Counted from the stretch's first letter, positions 9,254-22,044 are shown. The stretch: DNA of 64,000 nt from Dyella sp. C9 (GCF_003332825.1 NZ_QIRF01000001.1:186001-250000), one strand, 5' to 3'. The notes: generated by a model from the letters alone, not told the origin. Made by a program: numbers and translations.

Positions 9254-10450
9254 ATGGCCTGGAACGAACCCGGAAACGGGCAGCGCGACCCCTGGGGCAA
9301 GAATCGCCCGCCCGGCGGCAAGTCGGGGCTGGATGACATCATCAAGCAGCTGCGCGGTCGACTTGGCCGCCTGGGTGGCACTGGCAGCGGCGGCCTGTTC
9401 ACCATCGTGCTGGCCTTTGCGCTGGTGTGGCTGGCCTACAGCAGTTGCACCATCGTGGATGCACGCCAGGCCGGCGTCGTGCTGCGTTTCGGCAAGTACG
9501 CACGTACCTTGCCGCCCGGCTTCCACCTCAAGTTGCCCGGCCCCATCGAAACCGTGACCAAGGTCGGCACCACCGAGATCCGTTCGGTGTCGGACAAGGT
9601 ACGCATGCTGACCAGTGACGAGAACATCATCACGGTCGACTTCAACGTGCAGTATCAGGTCTCCGATGCCCGCAAATACCTGTTCTCGCTGAGCGGCCCG
9701 CCGGAAGACACCCTGCGCCAGGCTGCCGAGGCCGCGGTGCGCACGGTGGTGGGCGCCAACGTGATGGACAACATCCTCACCAGCCAGAACGAACCCGCGC
9801 CCGGTTCGGCCCCGGCCCCGGCCAGCAGCGTCGCGACCGCCTCGTCCAGCCCTGCGCCGGCCTCGTCCGTGGCCACCGCCGCGGCAACCCCGGCTCATGC
9901 GGCTGCCGCGCAGACGCGCGACACCCTGCAGCAGCAGACGCGCGAAATCCTGCAGGCGACGCTCAACGAATACGATGCCGGCCTGGTGGTTACCGACGTG
10001 AGCTTCCAGAACGTCGCGCCGCCGCAGGAAGTGAAGGATGCCTTCGACGACGTCAACGCCGCGCGCGAAGACAAGCAGGGCACCGAGAACAACGCCCGCG
10101 CCTACGCCAGCCAGGGGGTGCCGGTGGCGCGCGGCGATGCCTCGCGCATCCTGGCCGAGGCGCAGGGCTACAACGCCCAGCGCGTGGCCCTCGCCACCGG
10201 TGACGCCGCGCGCTTCAATCTCATCCTCAAGGAATACAAGGCTGCGCCGGACGTCACCCGCCGACGCCTGTGGCTGGAAACGGTCGAGGACGTGATGTCG
10301 AACAATCCCAAGGTGCTGGACGGTTCCGGCGGCCGCAACATGATCTACCTGCCGCTGGATCGTGCCACCGGCAAGGACGTGCCGGGCGTGGGCGCGGTGA
10401 TGCAGTCCGCGGGCAATGACAGCCTGGCCGGCAAGGAGAAGCAGCCATGA
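9254..10450 (+). CDS. hflK: FtsH modulator HflK with Ala/Pro-rich insertion
   Basis: SPFH-family membrane protein that, with HflC, forms the large periplasmic cage around the FtsH protease. At 398 residues it has a Gly-rich cytoplasmic start, one transmembrane helix (about 47-64) and the SPFH domain beginning ADARQAGVVLRFGKY-like. About residues 178-218 form an Ala/Pro/Ser-rich low-complexity insert with two copies of a PAPASSVATA unit, absent from E. coli HflK at this point, before the conserved TREILQATL helix. The ATG at 9254 follows AAGGAGA, a strong ribosome site; a longer in-frame reading from 8990 is spurious. The stop overlaps the hflC start as ATGA. Confidence 0.96.
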   Translation: MAWNEPGNGQRDPWGKNRPPGGKSGLDDIIKQLRGRLGRLGGTGSGGLFTIVLAFALVWLAYSSCTIVDARQAGVVLRFGKYARTLPPGFHLKLPGPIETVTKVGTTEIRSVSDKVRMLTSDENIITVDFNVQYQVSDARKYLFSLSGPPEDTLRQAAEAAVRTVVGANVMDNILTSQNEPAPGSAPAPASSVATASSSPAPASSVATAAATPAHAAAAQTRDTLQQQTREILQATLNEYDAGLVVTDVSFQNVAPPQEVKDAFDDVNAAREDKQGTENNARAYASQGVPVARGDASRILAEAQGYNAQRVALATGDAARFNLILKEYKAAPDVTRRRLWLETVEDVMSNNPKVLDGSGGRNMIYLPLDRATGKDVPGVGAVMQSAGNDSLAGKEKQP

Positions 10451-11316
10451 AGTTCGCCACTGGCGTCATTGCCGTGCTGCTGGTGCTGATCGGCTTCAAC
10501 AGCCTGTTCGTGGTGCACGAGGGCCAGACCGCGCTGGTGCTGCAGTTCGGTCGCATCGTGCGTACCGGCGACAAGCCGGGTCTGCATGCCAAGCTGCCGT
10601 TCGTGCAGCAGGTGATGACCTTCGACAACCGCATCCTCACCCTCGAAGCCCCGCCGGAGCGCTACTTCACCTCGGAGAAGAAGAGCGTCAACGTCGACTT
10701 CTACGTGAAGTGGCGCATCGCGGACAACGCGGCCTACTACCGCGCCACCGCTGGCGACGAGCTGCAGGCGGCTGCGCGCCTCACCCCGCTGGTGAAGGAC
10801 GCGCTGCGCTTCGAATTCAACGGCCGTACCCTGCAGGAGCTGGTCTCTGCCGGTCGCAAGGACATCACCGAGCGGGTGCGCAAGCAGACCGACCTGGCGG
10901 CCAGCAAGAACCTCGGCATCACCGTGGTGGACGTGCGCATCAAGCGCATTGACCTGCCGGACGAAGTGAGCGAGTCGGTCTACAAGCGCATGCGCGCCGA
11001 GCGCGCCCAGCTGGCCAACGAGCTGCGCTTCACCGGCCAGCAGGAGGCCGAGACCATCAAGGCGGATGCCGATCGCCAGGCCCAGGTCATCAAGGCTGAG
11101 GCCGAGCGCGACGCCGCCAAGGTGCGTGGCGAGGGCGATGCCCAGGCCGCGGCCATCTACGCGCAGGCCTATGGGCAGGATCCGGAGTTCTTCGCGTTTT
11201 ATCGAAGCCTGGCGGCGTACCGTAAGTCGTTCCAGGACGGCAAGGGCGTGCTGGTGCTCAAGCCAGACTCGGAGTTCCTGAAGTATTTCAACGACGGCGC
11301 CTCGTCGAAGCACTGA
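10447..11316 (+). CDS. hflC: FtsH modulator HflC
   Basis: Partner of HflK in the membrane complex that regulates FtsH. The 289-residue protein has an N-terminal transmembrane helix (residues 4-20), the SPFH domain (VVHEGQTALVLQFGRIVR) and the conserved C-terminal part from RMRAERAQLANELRFTGQQE through the Ala/Glu-rich coiled coil to YAQDPEFFAFYRSL-like sequence. Translationally coupled to hflK by a 4-nt overlap. Length and order are normal. Confidence 0.97.
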   Translation: MKFATGVIAVLLVLIGFNSLFVVHEGQTALVLQFGRIVRTGDKPGLHAKLPFVQQVMTFDNRILTLEAPPERYFTSEKKSVNVDFYVKWRIADNAAYYRATAGDELQAAARLTPLVKDALRFEFNGRTLQELVSAGRKDITERVRKQTDLAASKNLGITVVDVRIKRIDLPDEVSESVYKRMRAERAQLANELRFTGQQEAETIKADADRQAQVIKAEAERDAAKVRGEGDAQAAAIYAQAYGQDPEFFAFYRSLAAYRKSFQDGKGVLVLKPDSEFLKYFNDGASSKH

Positions 11317-11326
11317 GAGGCGGGCG

Positions 11327-11512
11327 ATGTCGCGTGAGCTGGTGGCGGCACTGTGCCTGGTGCTGGTGATCGAAGGGCTGGTGTTGTTTGCCGCGCCGCG
11401 CAGTTGGCAGGCCACCATGCGCGAGGCGGTGAAGCTGAGCCCGCGCACGCTGCGCCTGTGCGGCGCGGTGGCCATCGGCATCGGGCTGGTGGCGCTGCAA
11501 CTGATGCATTGA
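11327..11512 (+). CDS. DUF2065 small membrane protein (YjeT-like)
   Basis: A 61-residue protein with two predicted transmembrane helices (about 4-20 and 44-60) joined by a short basic loop containing PRSWQATMREAVKLSP, the hallmark of DUF2065. The gene routinely sits between hflC and purA in gammaproteobacteria, as here, 10 nt after hflC. Its function is not known; the position suggests a role near the HflKC-FtsH complex, which is inference. Confidence 0.88.
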   Translation: MSRELVAALCLVLVIEGLVLFAAPRSWQATMREAVKLSPRTLRLCGAVAIGIGLVALQLMH

Positions 11513-11517
11513 GTTAA

Positions 11518-12999
<1,482 letters not shown>

Positions 13000-13024
13000 T
13001 CAGGCGAGCCTAAGCCCGGACCAC

Positions 13025-13052
13025 AAAAGCCCCGCCCTGTGCGGGGCTTTTT
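13025..13052 (+). terminator. Intrinsic terminator of purA
   Basis: An 11-bp stem AAAAGCCCCGC / GCGGGGCTTTT with a 5-nt loop, followed by further T residues, 25 nt after the purA stop codon. Confidence 0.9.
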
Positions 13053-13070
13053 GTTGCGCCGCTCAGGGCC

Positions 13071-13133
13071 TGTAGGAGCGCACCCTGTGCGCGACCAGCG
13101 AGAGCCCGGTCGCGCACAGGGCGCGCTCCTACA
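13071..13133. repeat. REP-like palindromic element (GTAGGAGCGC type)
   Basis: Two 26-nt arms, TGTAGGAGCGCACCCTGTGC... and its near-perfect reverse complement, surround an 11-nt loop; they differ at one base. Such GTAGGAGCGC/GCGCTCCTAC palindromes are a common mobile-repeat type in Xanthomonadales and Pseudomonas chromosomes. It lies between purA's terminator and the peptidase promoter region. Confidence 0.8.
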
Positions 13134-13250
13134 GGGAGCCGGAAGGCCCCATGACTTTCGGCCATATCAAGCCGCATCACTCGTGCCGCAAGATCGAGGT
13201 GTTTTGCATCCATTAGGGCCGGCCTTGGCCCACCAAAGAGGGGATACAAC

Positions 13251-15899
13251 ATGCGTACTCGTCTGGCTTCCGCCCTGGCGCTGGCACTGGCTGGCGTGAG
13301 CTTTACCGGAGCCGTCCTGGCGGTCGATTCGGCACCCACGGCACAGACCACTACCCAGCTGCCGCGCGCCGTGCGCCCGTCGCACTACGCCGTGTCGATC
13401 ACGCCGCATGCGTCCACGCTGAGCTTCGACGGCAAGGTGACGGTGGACGTGGAAGTGCTCACGCCCACCAACAGCATCACGCTCAATGCCATCGACATGA
13501 GCTTCAGCAAGGTGGAGCTGGCGGCCGGCAAGGGCAGCGCGGCGCTGCAGCCGAAGGTGAGCACGGACAACGATGCGCAGACCGCCACCTTCACCTTCGA
13601 CAAGCCGATCGCCAAGGGCAAGTACCAGCTGTCGATGACCTACACCGGCAAGATCGGCACCCAGGCCAATGGCCTGTTCGCCATCGACTACGACAGCAAG
13701 GCCGGCAAGAGGCGCGCGCTGTACACCCAGTTCGAGAACTCCGACGCCCGTCGCTTCATCCCGTCGTGGGACGAGCCCAACTACAAGGCCACCTTCGACC
13801 TCGATGTGACGGTTCCCGCCGGTGACATGGCGGTGAGCAACATGCCGGTGGCCTCGACGGCCGACGCCGGCAACGGCCTCTCGCACATCACCTTCAAGAC
13901 CTCGCCCAAGATGTCCACCTACCTGCTGTTCTTCGGCACGGGTGAGTTCGACCGCATCACCACCAGCTCCGAAGGGGTGGAGATCGGCGTGGTGACGCAG
14001 AAGGGCCTGACCTCGCAGGCTGCTTTCACGCTGGAATCGGGCAAGGCGGTGCTGAAGGAATACAACGACTACTTCGGCGTGCCGTACCCGCTGCCCAAGC
14101 TGGACAACGTGGCCTCGCCGGGCAGCAGCCAGTTCTTCTCCGCGATGGAGAACTGGGGGGCCATCTATACCTTCGAATACGCGCTGCTGCTCGATCCGTC
14201 CATCTCCACCCAGTCGGACAAGCAGGAAGTGTTCAATACCGCCGCGCACGAAATGGCGCACCAGTGGTTCGGCGACCTGGTGACCATGCGCTGGTGGGAT
14301 GACTTGTGGCTCAACGAAGGCTTCGCCTCGTGGATGGCCTCGCGCACCACCGATCGCCTGCATCCGGAGTGGAATACCAAGCTCGATGCGGTTGGCATTC
14401 GCGAAGGCGCCATGTCCCGCGACGCCGTGGTTACCACGCATCCGGTGGTGCAGCACGTGGAAACGGTGGACCAGGCCAGCCAGGCGTTCGACTCCATCAC
14501 TTACTCCAAGGGCGAGTCGGTGATCCGCATGCTGGAAGCCTACGTGGGTGAGGATGCTTGGCGCACCGGCGTGCGCAATTACATCAAGGCCCACGCCTAC
14601 GGCAACACGGTGTCCGACGACCTGTGGCATGCCATGGATGCGGCCGCACCCGGCAAGCAGGTCACCACCATTGCGCACGACTTCACGCTGCAGCCGGGCA
14701 TTCCACTGATCCGCGTGGAAGCGGCCACCTGCAGCAACAACACCACCACGCTCAAGCTGACCCAGGGCGAGTTCACCAAGGATCGCCCGAACAAGCAGCC
14801 GCTGCACTGGCACGTGCCGGTGATCGCACAGACGGTCGACGGCAAGGCGGTAAATACCATCGTCGACGGCCAGGCTTCGCTGAACGTGCCGGGTTGCGGC
14901 ACGGTCTTGGTGAACGCAGGGCAGAGCGGCTACTACCGCACGCTGTACGCGCCGACGCAGTTTGCCGAGATCAAGGACGGCTTCACCAAATTCGCCCCGA
15001 TCGACCAGCTTGGCGTAATGAGTGACGCCTGGGCGCTCGGAATGGCGGGCCTGCAGCCGGCCTCGGACTTCCTCGACCTGGCCAAGGCCACGCCGGCCGA
15101 TGCCGACCCGCAGATCTGGGACGAGATTGCCGGCAGCTTCTCCGCGCTCGACCAGTACTACCGCGGCGATGCCAAGCGGCAGGCAGCGCTCCGCGCGTTC
15201 GCGATCAAGCGCTTGTCGCCGGTGTTTGCCCGCGTCGGCTGGGACGCCAAGCCCGACGAAAGCGTGCCCACCACCATCCTGCGCAGCCACCTGATCAGCG
15301 TGCTGGGCGGCCTGGGCGACACGACCATCATCAATGAAGCGCGTCGTCGCTATGCCGCGCAGGACACCGATCCGAAGGCCGTGCCGGCCGAGCTGCGCAA
15401 GACCATCCTGGCGGTGGTCACCAGCCACGCCGACGCCGCTACCTGGGACAAGCTGCATGCCGCCGCCAAGGCGGAGAAGAGCCCGATGGTGAAGGATCGC
15501 CTGTACGCCCAGCTTGCCTCGGTGGAAGACGAGGCCCTGGCCAAGCGTGCGCTCGACCTCGCGTTGACGGACGAACCCGGCGCCACCAACAGCGCTGGCA
15601 TGATCCGTATCGTCTCGCGCCTGCATCCGGAGCTGGCCTTCGACTTCGCAATGGCTCATCGCGAGCAGATCGACAAGGTCGTCGACGGCAGCTCGCGCAG
15701 CCGCTACTACCCGACGCTGGGCACCAGCTCGTTCAACCCGGCCATGATCGACAAGATCAACGCCTACGCGAACGCCTACCTGGCTGCCGGCTCGCGTCGC
15801 GACGCCGAAACCGCCGTGGCCAACATCAAGTACCGCATCATGGTCCGCAACGAGCGCCTGCCCGCGGTGGATGCCTGGCTGGTCAAGACCGGCGGCTGA
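13251..15899 (+). CDS. Secreted M1 family zinc aminopeptidase
   Basis: An 882-residue metallo-aminopeptidase removing N-terminal residues from peptides, exported by a signal peptide of about 24 residues ending TGAVLA. Zinc site: HEMAH (His333, Glu334, His337) with Glu356 in LWLNEGF, the HExxH-x18-E pattern. The exopeptidase motif usually written GAMEN is SAMEN here (residues 297-301), followed by WGAIYTFE. A long helical C-terminal domain of ERAP/PepN type follows. AGAGGGG lies before the ATG. Likely works with the S46 dipeptidase in using external peptides; that link is inference. Confidence 0.95.
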   Translation: MRTRLASALALALAGVSFTGAVLAVDSAPTAQTTTQLPRAVRPSHYAVSITPHASTLSFDGKVTVDVEVLTPTNSITLNAIDMSFSKVELAAGKGSAALQPKVSTDNDAQTATFTFDKPIAKGKYQLSMTYTGKIGTQANGLFAIDYDSKAGKRRALYTQFENSDARRFIPSWDEPNYKATFDLDVTVPAGDMAVSNMPVASTADAGNGLSHITFKTSPKMSTYLLFFGTGEFDRITTSSEGVEIGVVTQKGLTSQAAFTLESGKAVLKEYNDYFGVPYPLPKLDNVASPGSSQFFSAMENWGAIYTFEYALLLDPSISTQSDKQEVFNTAAHEMAHQWFGDLVTMRWWDDLWLNEGFASWMASRTTDRLHPEWNTKLDAVGIREGAMSRDAVVTTHPVVQHVETVDQASQAFDSITYSKGESVIRMLEAYVGEDAWRTGVRNYIKAHAYGNTVSDDLWHAMDAAAPGKQVTTIAHDFTLQPGIPLIRVEAATCSNNTTTLKLTQGEFTKDRPNKQPLHWHVPVIAQTVDGKAVNTIVDGQASLNVPGCGTVLVNAGQSGYYRTLYAPTQFAEIKDGFTKFAPIDQLGVMSDAWALGMAGLQPASDFLDLAKATPADADPQIWDEIAGSFSALDQYYRGDAKRQAALRAFAIKRLSPVFARVGWDAKPDESVPTTILRSHLISVLGGLGDTTIINEARRRYAAQDTDPKAVPAELRKTILAVVTSHADAATWDKLHAAAKAEKSPMVKDRLYAQLASVEDEALAKRALDLALTDEPGATNSAGMIRIVSRLHPELAFDFAMAHREQIDKVVDGSSRSRYYPTLGTSSFNPAMIDKINAYANAYLAAGSRRDAETAVANIKYRIMVRNERLPAVDAWLVKTGG

Positions 15900-15930
15900 T
15901 CGCCACTAGCCGTCAAAGCCCCAAGAAGCC

Positions 15931-15993
15931 CTCTCCCCATGGCGACTCGAAGGTAGTCTCTGTGGGAGAGAGGGGTTGGGGTGAGGGTGCGGG
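15931..15993 (+). repeat. Dispersed CTACCTTCGG repeat, copy R1
   Basis: Contains GCGACTCGAAGGTAGT, one base off the family core, flanked by CTCTCCCC and GTGGGAGAGAGGGGTTGGGGTGAGGGTGCGG. Same family as the copies near 16.1, 42.8 and 59.6-59.9 kb. Confidence 0.65.
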
Positions 15994-16020
15994 GCTTGCG
16001 TGGCCTTCAACGCATTCGCT

Positions 16021-16093
16021 TCGACCGCACCCTCATCCGCTGCGACCGAAGGAAGTCCCCGTGGAACCGGCACCTTCTCCCGGCGGGAGAAGG
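16021..16093 (+). repeat. Dispersed CTACCTTCGG repeat, copy R2 (degenerate)
   Basis: Has CGCACCCTCATCCGCTGCGACC, a decayed core GACCGAAGGAAGTCC, and CACCTTCTCCCGGCGGGAGAAGG, matching the order seen in the copies near 59.6 kb. Confidence 0.55.
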
Positions 16094-16118
16094 ATTCCGC
16101 TGGTGGAGCCTTTGCTAG

Positions 16119-16178
16119 CCCCTCTCCCCTGCGGCGACCCGAAGGTAGTCCCTGGGGGAGAGGGAAGGAGGGTACGGA
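16119..16178 (+). repeat. Dispersed CTACCTTCGG repeat, copy R3
   Basis: Contains the exact core GCGACCCGAAGGTAGT (16134-16149) between CCCCTCTCCCCTGCG and CCCTGGGGGAGAGGG. The spacer from 15900 to 16247 holds only R1-R3 and the chitinase terminator; no gene is seen. Confidence 0.65.
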
Positions 16179-16207
16179 CTTGCCACGCCCTTGAATCGTC
16201 AACACAA

Positions 16208-16238
16208 CCCCGGGGCGACGCGACTCATCGCCCCGGGG
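16208..16238 (-). terminator. Hairpin after the chitinase gene
   Basis: An 11-bp stem CCCCGGGGCGA / TCGCCCCGGGG with a 9-nt loop lies just past the chitinase stop; on the minus strand it is followed by TTGTGTTG, a weak T-rich tail. Confidence 0.6.
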
Positions 16239-16247
16239 CCATCACGC

Positions 16248-17843
16248 TTACCGCCCCAGATCCTTCAGAAACTCCTTGGTGTACTGCAGCGGCGTGCTGG
16301 TGCTTACCGAATTACACGTCGGCGAGGCGGTGGTCTGGCTACACGGCGTGTCGCGATCCAGTGACCAGAAGTGGATGCCGGCAAGGCCGTTGCTCACCGC
16401 ATAGCTGGTGACGGTGTCGGCATTGGTGATGGTGAAGTTCTCGCTGGAAACATCGTTCACGCCGATCATCGGGGTCAGTTCGATCTTGCTGGCCGGGATG
16501 CCGTAGGTGTGCTCCAGGTTCAGCGCGGCCTGGATGGCCGTCTGGCCCATGTCGCACGCACCGTTGGAGACCACGCACACGCTGGCACTCGGCGAGCCGT
16601 AGTCCATCGTCATCAGGTTGATGGTGTAGTTGGTGAGGCTGGAGGCGAGGATAGCCTTCACTACTTCATCGCCCAGGCTGTTCACGCCGCCATAGCTGCC
16701 ATCGGATGCACCCAACGTGGCGATGGTGAACGAGAAGCGCAGGTTCGGGTACAGCGACTGACCGTAGGCCGCTGCCGCGACGAGGTTGGTGATGTCGCTC
16801 TGGCTCTGGCCACCCTCGATGTCGAAGTCCACGCCCACCAGCTGTGCCGACATGTAGCGGGTCAGGAAGGCGGCGAAGTTGGCAGTGCTGCCGCAGGTGA
16901 ACGTACCCGCCTGGCCGCCAGTGGAAATGACGTAGGGCAGGCCGGCGCTGGACAAGGCCGAGATGTTCGCCGTCGCAAAACTCGCGCCCGGCACGCCACC
17001 CCAGTTTTCACTGCCGCACTCGCCAGTGGCGAAGGCGAGAGTGATCGCGCTGAGGTCGGGCACATAGCCTGAATACAGGCTGCCGCTGCCCACCACCGGG
17101 ATGGCCGAGCCGGTTGCGGCCGCACTCTGCATCACGTCGGTGTTCCAGTTGAGGTTGATGGTCACGTCCTTGTACGGACTGAACAGAAGGTTGGAGCCGG
17201 TGCCGGGTGGATTGGTGGTGCCGCTGCCCGAGCCGCTGCCGGAGCCGCTGCCGCTACCCGAACTGCTGCCCGAGCCGGAGCTACTGCCGCTGCCACTGCC
17301 CGAACTGCTGCCGGTGCAGGAGCCTTCGGATGTCCACGGCTCACCCGTGCCGGTAGCGCCACTGTTCGTGGCCGGGTCATTGCCTTGCGTCCACCAGTTG
17401 GCGACGTAGTTGATGCCGTTCTCGCTGACCACCGCGCCGGCGTTGTATGCCGTGCTCGAACTCCACGCTGCAGCGCAGGTGCCGCCCGAACTGCTTCCAC
17501 TGCTGCCGCTGCTCGTGCTGCCGCTACTACCGCTGGAACTGCTGCTGCACGCGCCTTCCGATGTCCACGGCTCGCCCGAGCCGGTGGCGCCACTGTTGGT
17601 GGCCGGATCGTTGCCCTGGGTCCACCAGTTGGCGACATAGTTGATGCCGTTCTCGCTCACCACGGCGCCGCCGCTGTAGGCCGTAGTGGAACTCCATGCC
17701 GCCGCGCAGGTAGTCGTGCTTTGCGCATGCACCACCTGCACCGGGGCCAGGGTCATCAGGCTCATCGCCATTGCGCCGCCCGCCGTACTCAGCAGGGCAT
17801 GCAGCGCCGTACGTACAGACATCACCGACTGCTTCACTCGCAT
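16248..17843 (-). CDS. Secreted GH18 chitinase with two N-terminal chitin-binding domains
   Basis: A 531-residue exported protein. After a long signal peptide (ending near VVHAQ, about residue 41) come two almost identical CBM5/12-type modules (each with CAAAWSSxTAY, GxxVSENGINYVANWWTQGN and EPWTSEG), joined by Ser/Gly linkers, the second a long (SG)n run. The catalytic domain from about residue 210 has GVDFDIEGG, the GH18 DxDxE with catalytic Glu, and a C-terminal GIHFWSLDRDTPC typical of bacterial chitinases. The first Asp of the longer DxxDxDxE motif is Val here. Start at 17843 has AGGAG 6 nt upstream; an ATG at 17867 is less likely. Two NagR-like operators lie upstream, so induction by chitin sugars is likely. 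Confidence 0.9.
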   Translation of the reverse strand: MRVKQSVMSVRTALHALLSTAGGAMAMSLMTLAPVQVVHAQSTTTCAAAWSSTTAYSGGAVVSENGINYVANWWTQGNDPATNSGATGSGEPWTSEGACSSSSSGSSGSTSSGSSGSSSGGTCAAAWSSSTAYNAGAVVSENGINYVANWWTQGNDPATNSGATGTGEPWTSEGSCTGSSSGSGSGSSSGSGSSSGSGSGSGSGSGSGTTNPPGTGSNLLFSPYKDVTINLNWNTDVMQSAAATGSAIPVVGSGSLYSGYVPDLSAITLAFATGECGSENWGGVPGASFATANISALSSAGLPYVISTGGQAGTFTCGSTANFAAFLTRYMSAQLVGVDFDIEGGQSQSDITNLVAAAAYGQSLYPNLRFSFTIATLGASDGSYGGVNSLGDEVVKAILASSLTNYTINLMTMDYGSPSASVCVVSNGACDMGQTAIQAALNLEHTYGIPASKIELTPMIGVNDVSSENFTITNADTVTSYAVSNGLAGIHFWSLDRDTPCSQTTASPTCNSVSTSTPLQYTKEFLKDLGR

Positions 17844-17994
17844 AGGGGTTCTCCTGTGGCAATGCATCGTCGTGGTGAATGTTCGAGACGACTGGCCGAT
17901 TCCCGCTGGCCGTCAGGGGCATGCGTTCCAGCAAATCCTGTTCGCCACGGCATCGGCCCTGGCTGGAGCGCTGTCGTCTATGTGTCCCGTAGAT

Positions 17995-18006
17995 GACAAC
18001 GTTGTC
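17995..18006. promoter_or_regulatory. NagR-like operator 1 upstream of the chitinase gene
   Basis: Perfect 12-bp palindrome GACAACGTTGTC preceded by AT, 152 bp before the chitinase start. It matches the LacI-family NagR palindrome (TGACAnCGnTGTCA-like) inferred for Xanthomonadales and Shewanella GlcNAc/chitin regulons. Confidence 0.6.
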
Positions 18007-18219
18007 TGCAATGACTCGCAAAAACTGTGACGATCGCCGTGAAAATGGCCGCGTGTAATTGCGTTCTGGGCGGCCGGCCCTTCCGTGCAACGCCGCGTTT
18101 TTATGCTGCGATGCATCGATAAATCAATGGTTTGCTGATAATCAACCGAATAGGCCGATGTTGCGACGCATCGATCGAGGGGCGTCGCGCCCCGCGCCTA
18201 TGGATTTGCGATTGGCCGG

Positions 18220-18237
18220 AATGACAACGTTATCCAT
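18220..18237. promoter_or_regulatory. NagR-like operator 2
   Basis: AATGACAACGTTATCCAT matches 15 of 18 positions of the AATGACAACGTTGTCATT-type NagR palindrome and shares ATGACAACGTT with operator 1. It lies 214 bp further from the chitinase gene. The rest of the 946-nt spacer 17844-18789 shows no supportable gene. Confidence 0.55.
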
Positions 18238-18789
18238 GGTTACCCTGGCATGATCCCCGGCCGGCCTGCCCATTCGGCGTGATGTCGAATGCCCCGACGA
18301 ACTGCCATCCGCCCATCGGCAAGAGTGGGCCGGGTGGTCATCGATGCCACTGTTCGTCGCCACAGTCCGCAATTGATGCAGGCGGCCATGGCTGCGTCAT
18401 CTTCCCCAAGGTCTTTTCAGGCTTTTCTTAGTCCATCGCGTACGGCCGCACACTACGCTCGCCGTGGCCATCGAGCCTGCGGGAACCGTCTCTACCCCCT
18501 TTCGAGCGGGCCCGCAGCGCTGGATGGCGCTCGTATCACATCGACGCAGTGGCGCTGGCCTTCCTTCGGTCGCGCGCATCGGCTCCCCTGGGGGCGCCTT
18601 TCAATGGAGGCTCATGACACGGACGTCCTCACCCGGGCGATGAGGCGTCCCGGCTTTTTGCACACGGGCACCATTGGCCAGTGCGCTGTCAGTGGACAGC
18701 GGCAACCAGGAGTGGCTACGGCAGTGCGGAAGGGAGCGGGCACTGTTTCCTGTTGGGTGGTTCTCTTTAACCATGGAATGGGGACGTTC

Positions 18790-19047
18790 ATGAAGAAACA
18801 AATCGGTCCAGTCATGGTGGTACTGCTCGCCGGATGCGCTACAACGCACGGTACCTACAGGTCGTCCGTGGTTGATGCGAGTGGCAAAGATCTGGCGCCG
18901 GGCATTGCACTGACGGCTACCGGATCAGGCATCTATGCCGCAAGGAATGGCATGTGTGCAGCGAATCCCGGTGCGACGGTTCAGATCATCGATATCCAGA
19001 CCGGGACGCCCTTGGCTGGTGAGAGTCCGTATACCTGCCGCAAATAG
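18790..19047 (+). CDS. Small lipoprotein of unknown function
   Basis: An 85-residue protein opening MKKQIGPVMVVLLAGC, a short signal peptide with lipobox LAGC and Cys16 as the lipidated residue. The mature part has two further cysteines (NGMCAAN and SPYTCRK) that could form a disulfide, and a motif ASGKDLAPG; I do not recognise a family. The ATG at 18790 is chosen for the lipoprotein signal; longer in-frame readings from 18289 are low-quality sequence. It is convergent with gcvP and separated by a bidirectional terminator. Probably an envelope protein. Confidence 0.75.
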   Translation: MKKQIGPVMVVLLAGCATTHGTYRSSVVDASGKDLAPGIALTATGSGIYAARNGMCAANPGATVQIIDIQTGTPLAGESPYTCRK

Positions 19048-19060
19048 ATTTGCGGGCAAG

Positions 19061-19092
19061 AAAAAGGGCTCCGCACGCGGAGCCCTTTTTTT
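19061..19092. terminator. Bidirectional terminator between the lipoprotein gene and gcvP
   Basis: AAAAAGGGCTCCGC and GCGGAGCCCTTTTTTT pair around a 2-nt centre, giving a GC-rich stem with A-run on one side and T-run on the other, so it can end transcripts from both convergent genes. Confidence 0.9.
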
Positions 19093-19110
19093 GCACCTTG
19101 GAGCTGACGC

Positions 19111-22002
<2,892 letters not shown>

Positions 22003-22044
22003 GGCAGGGGCGTCCGAAAGTAACGTGCAAGCCGCACGCAAAGC

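Noticed and set aside
13167..15659. An open frame of about 830 codons on the minus strand
   Set aside because: Antisense to the M1 aminopeptidase; composition is typical of a GC-rich shadow frame and no family motif is seen.
15931..16178. Possible small genes coding PHPNP-like peptides
   Set aside because: The frames are translations of the dispersed repeat family, recur in several places and have no ribosome sites.
18289..18789. Longer form of the small lipoprotein gene
   Set aside because: The reading from 18290 is low-complexity shadow sequence; the lipoprotein signal starts exactly at 18790.
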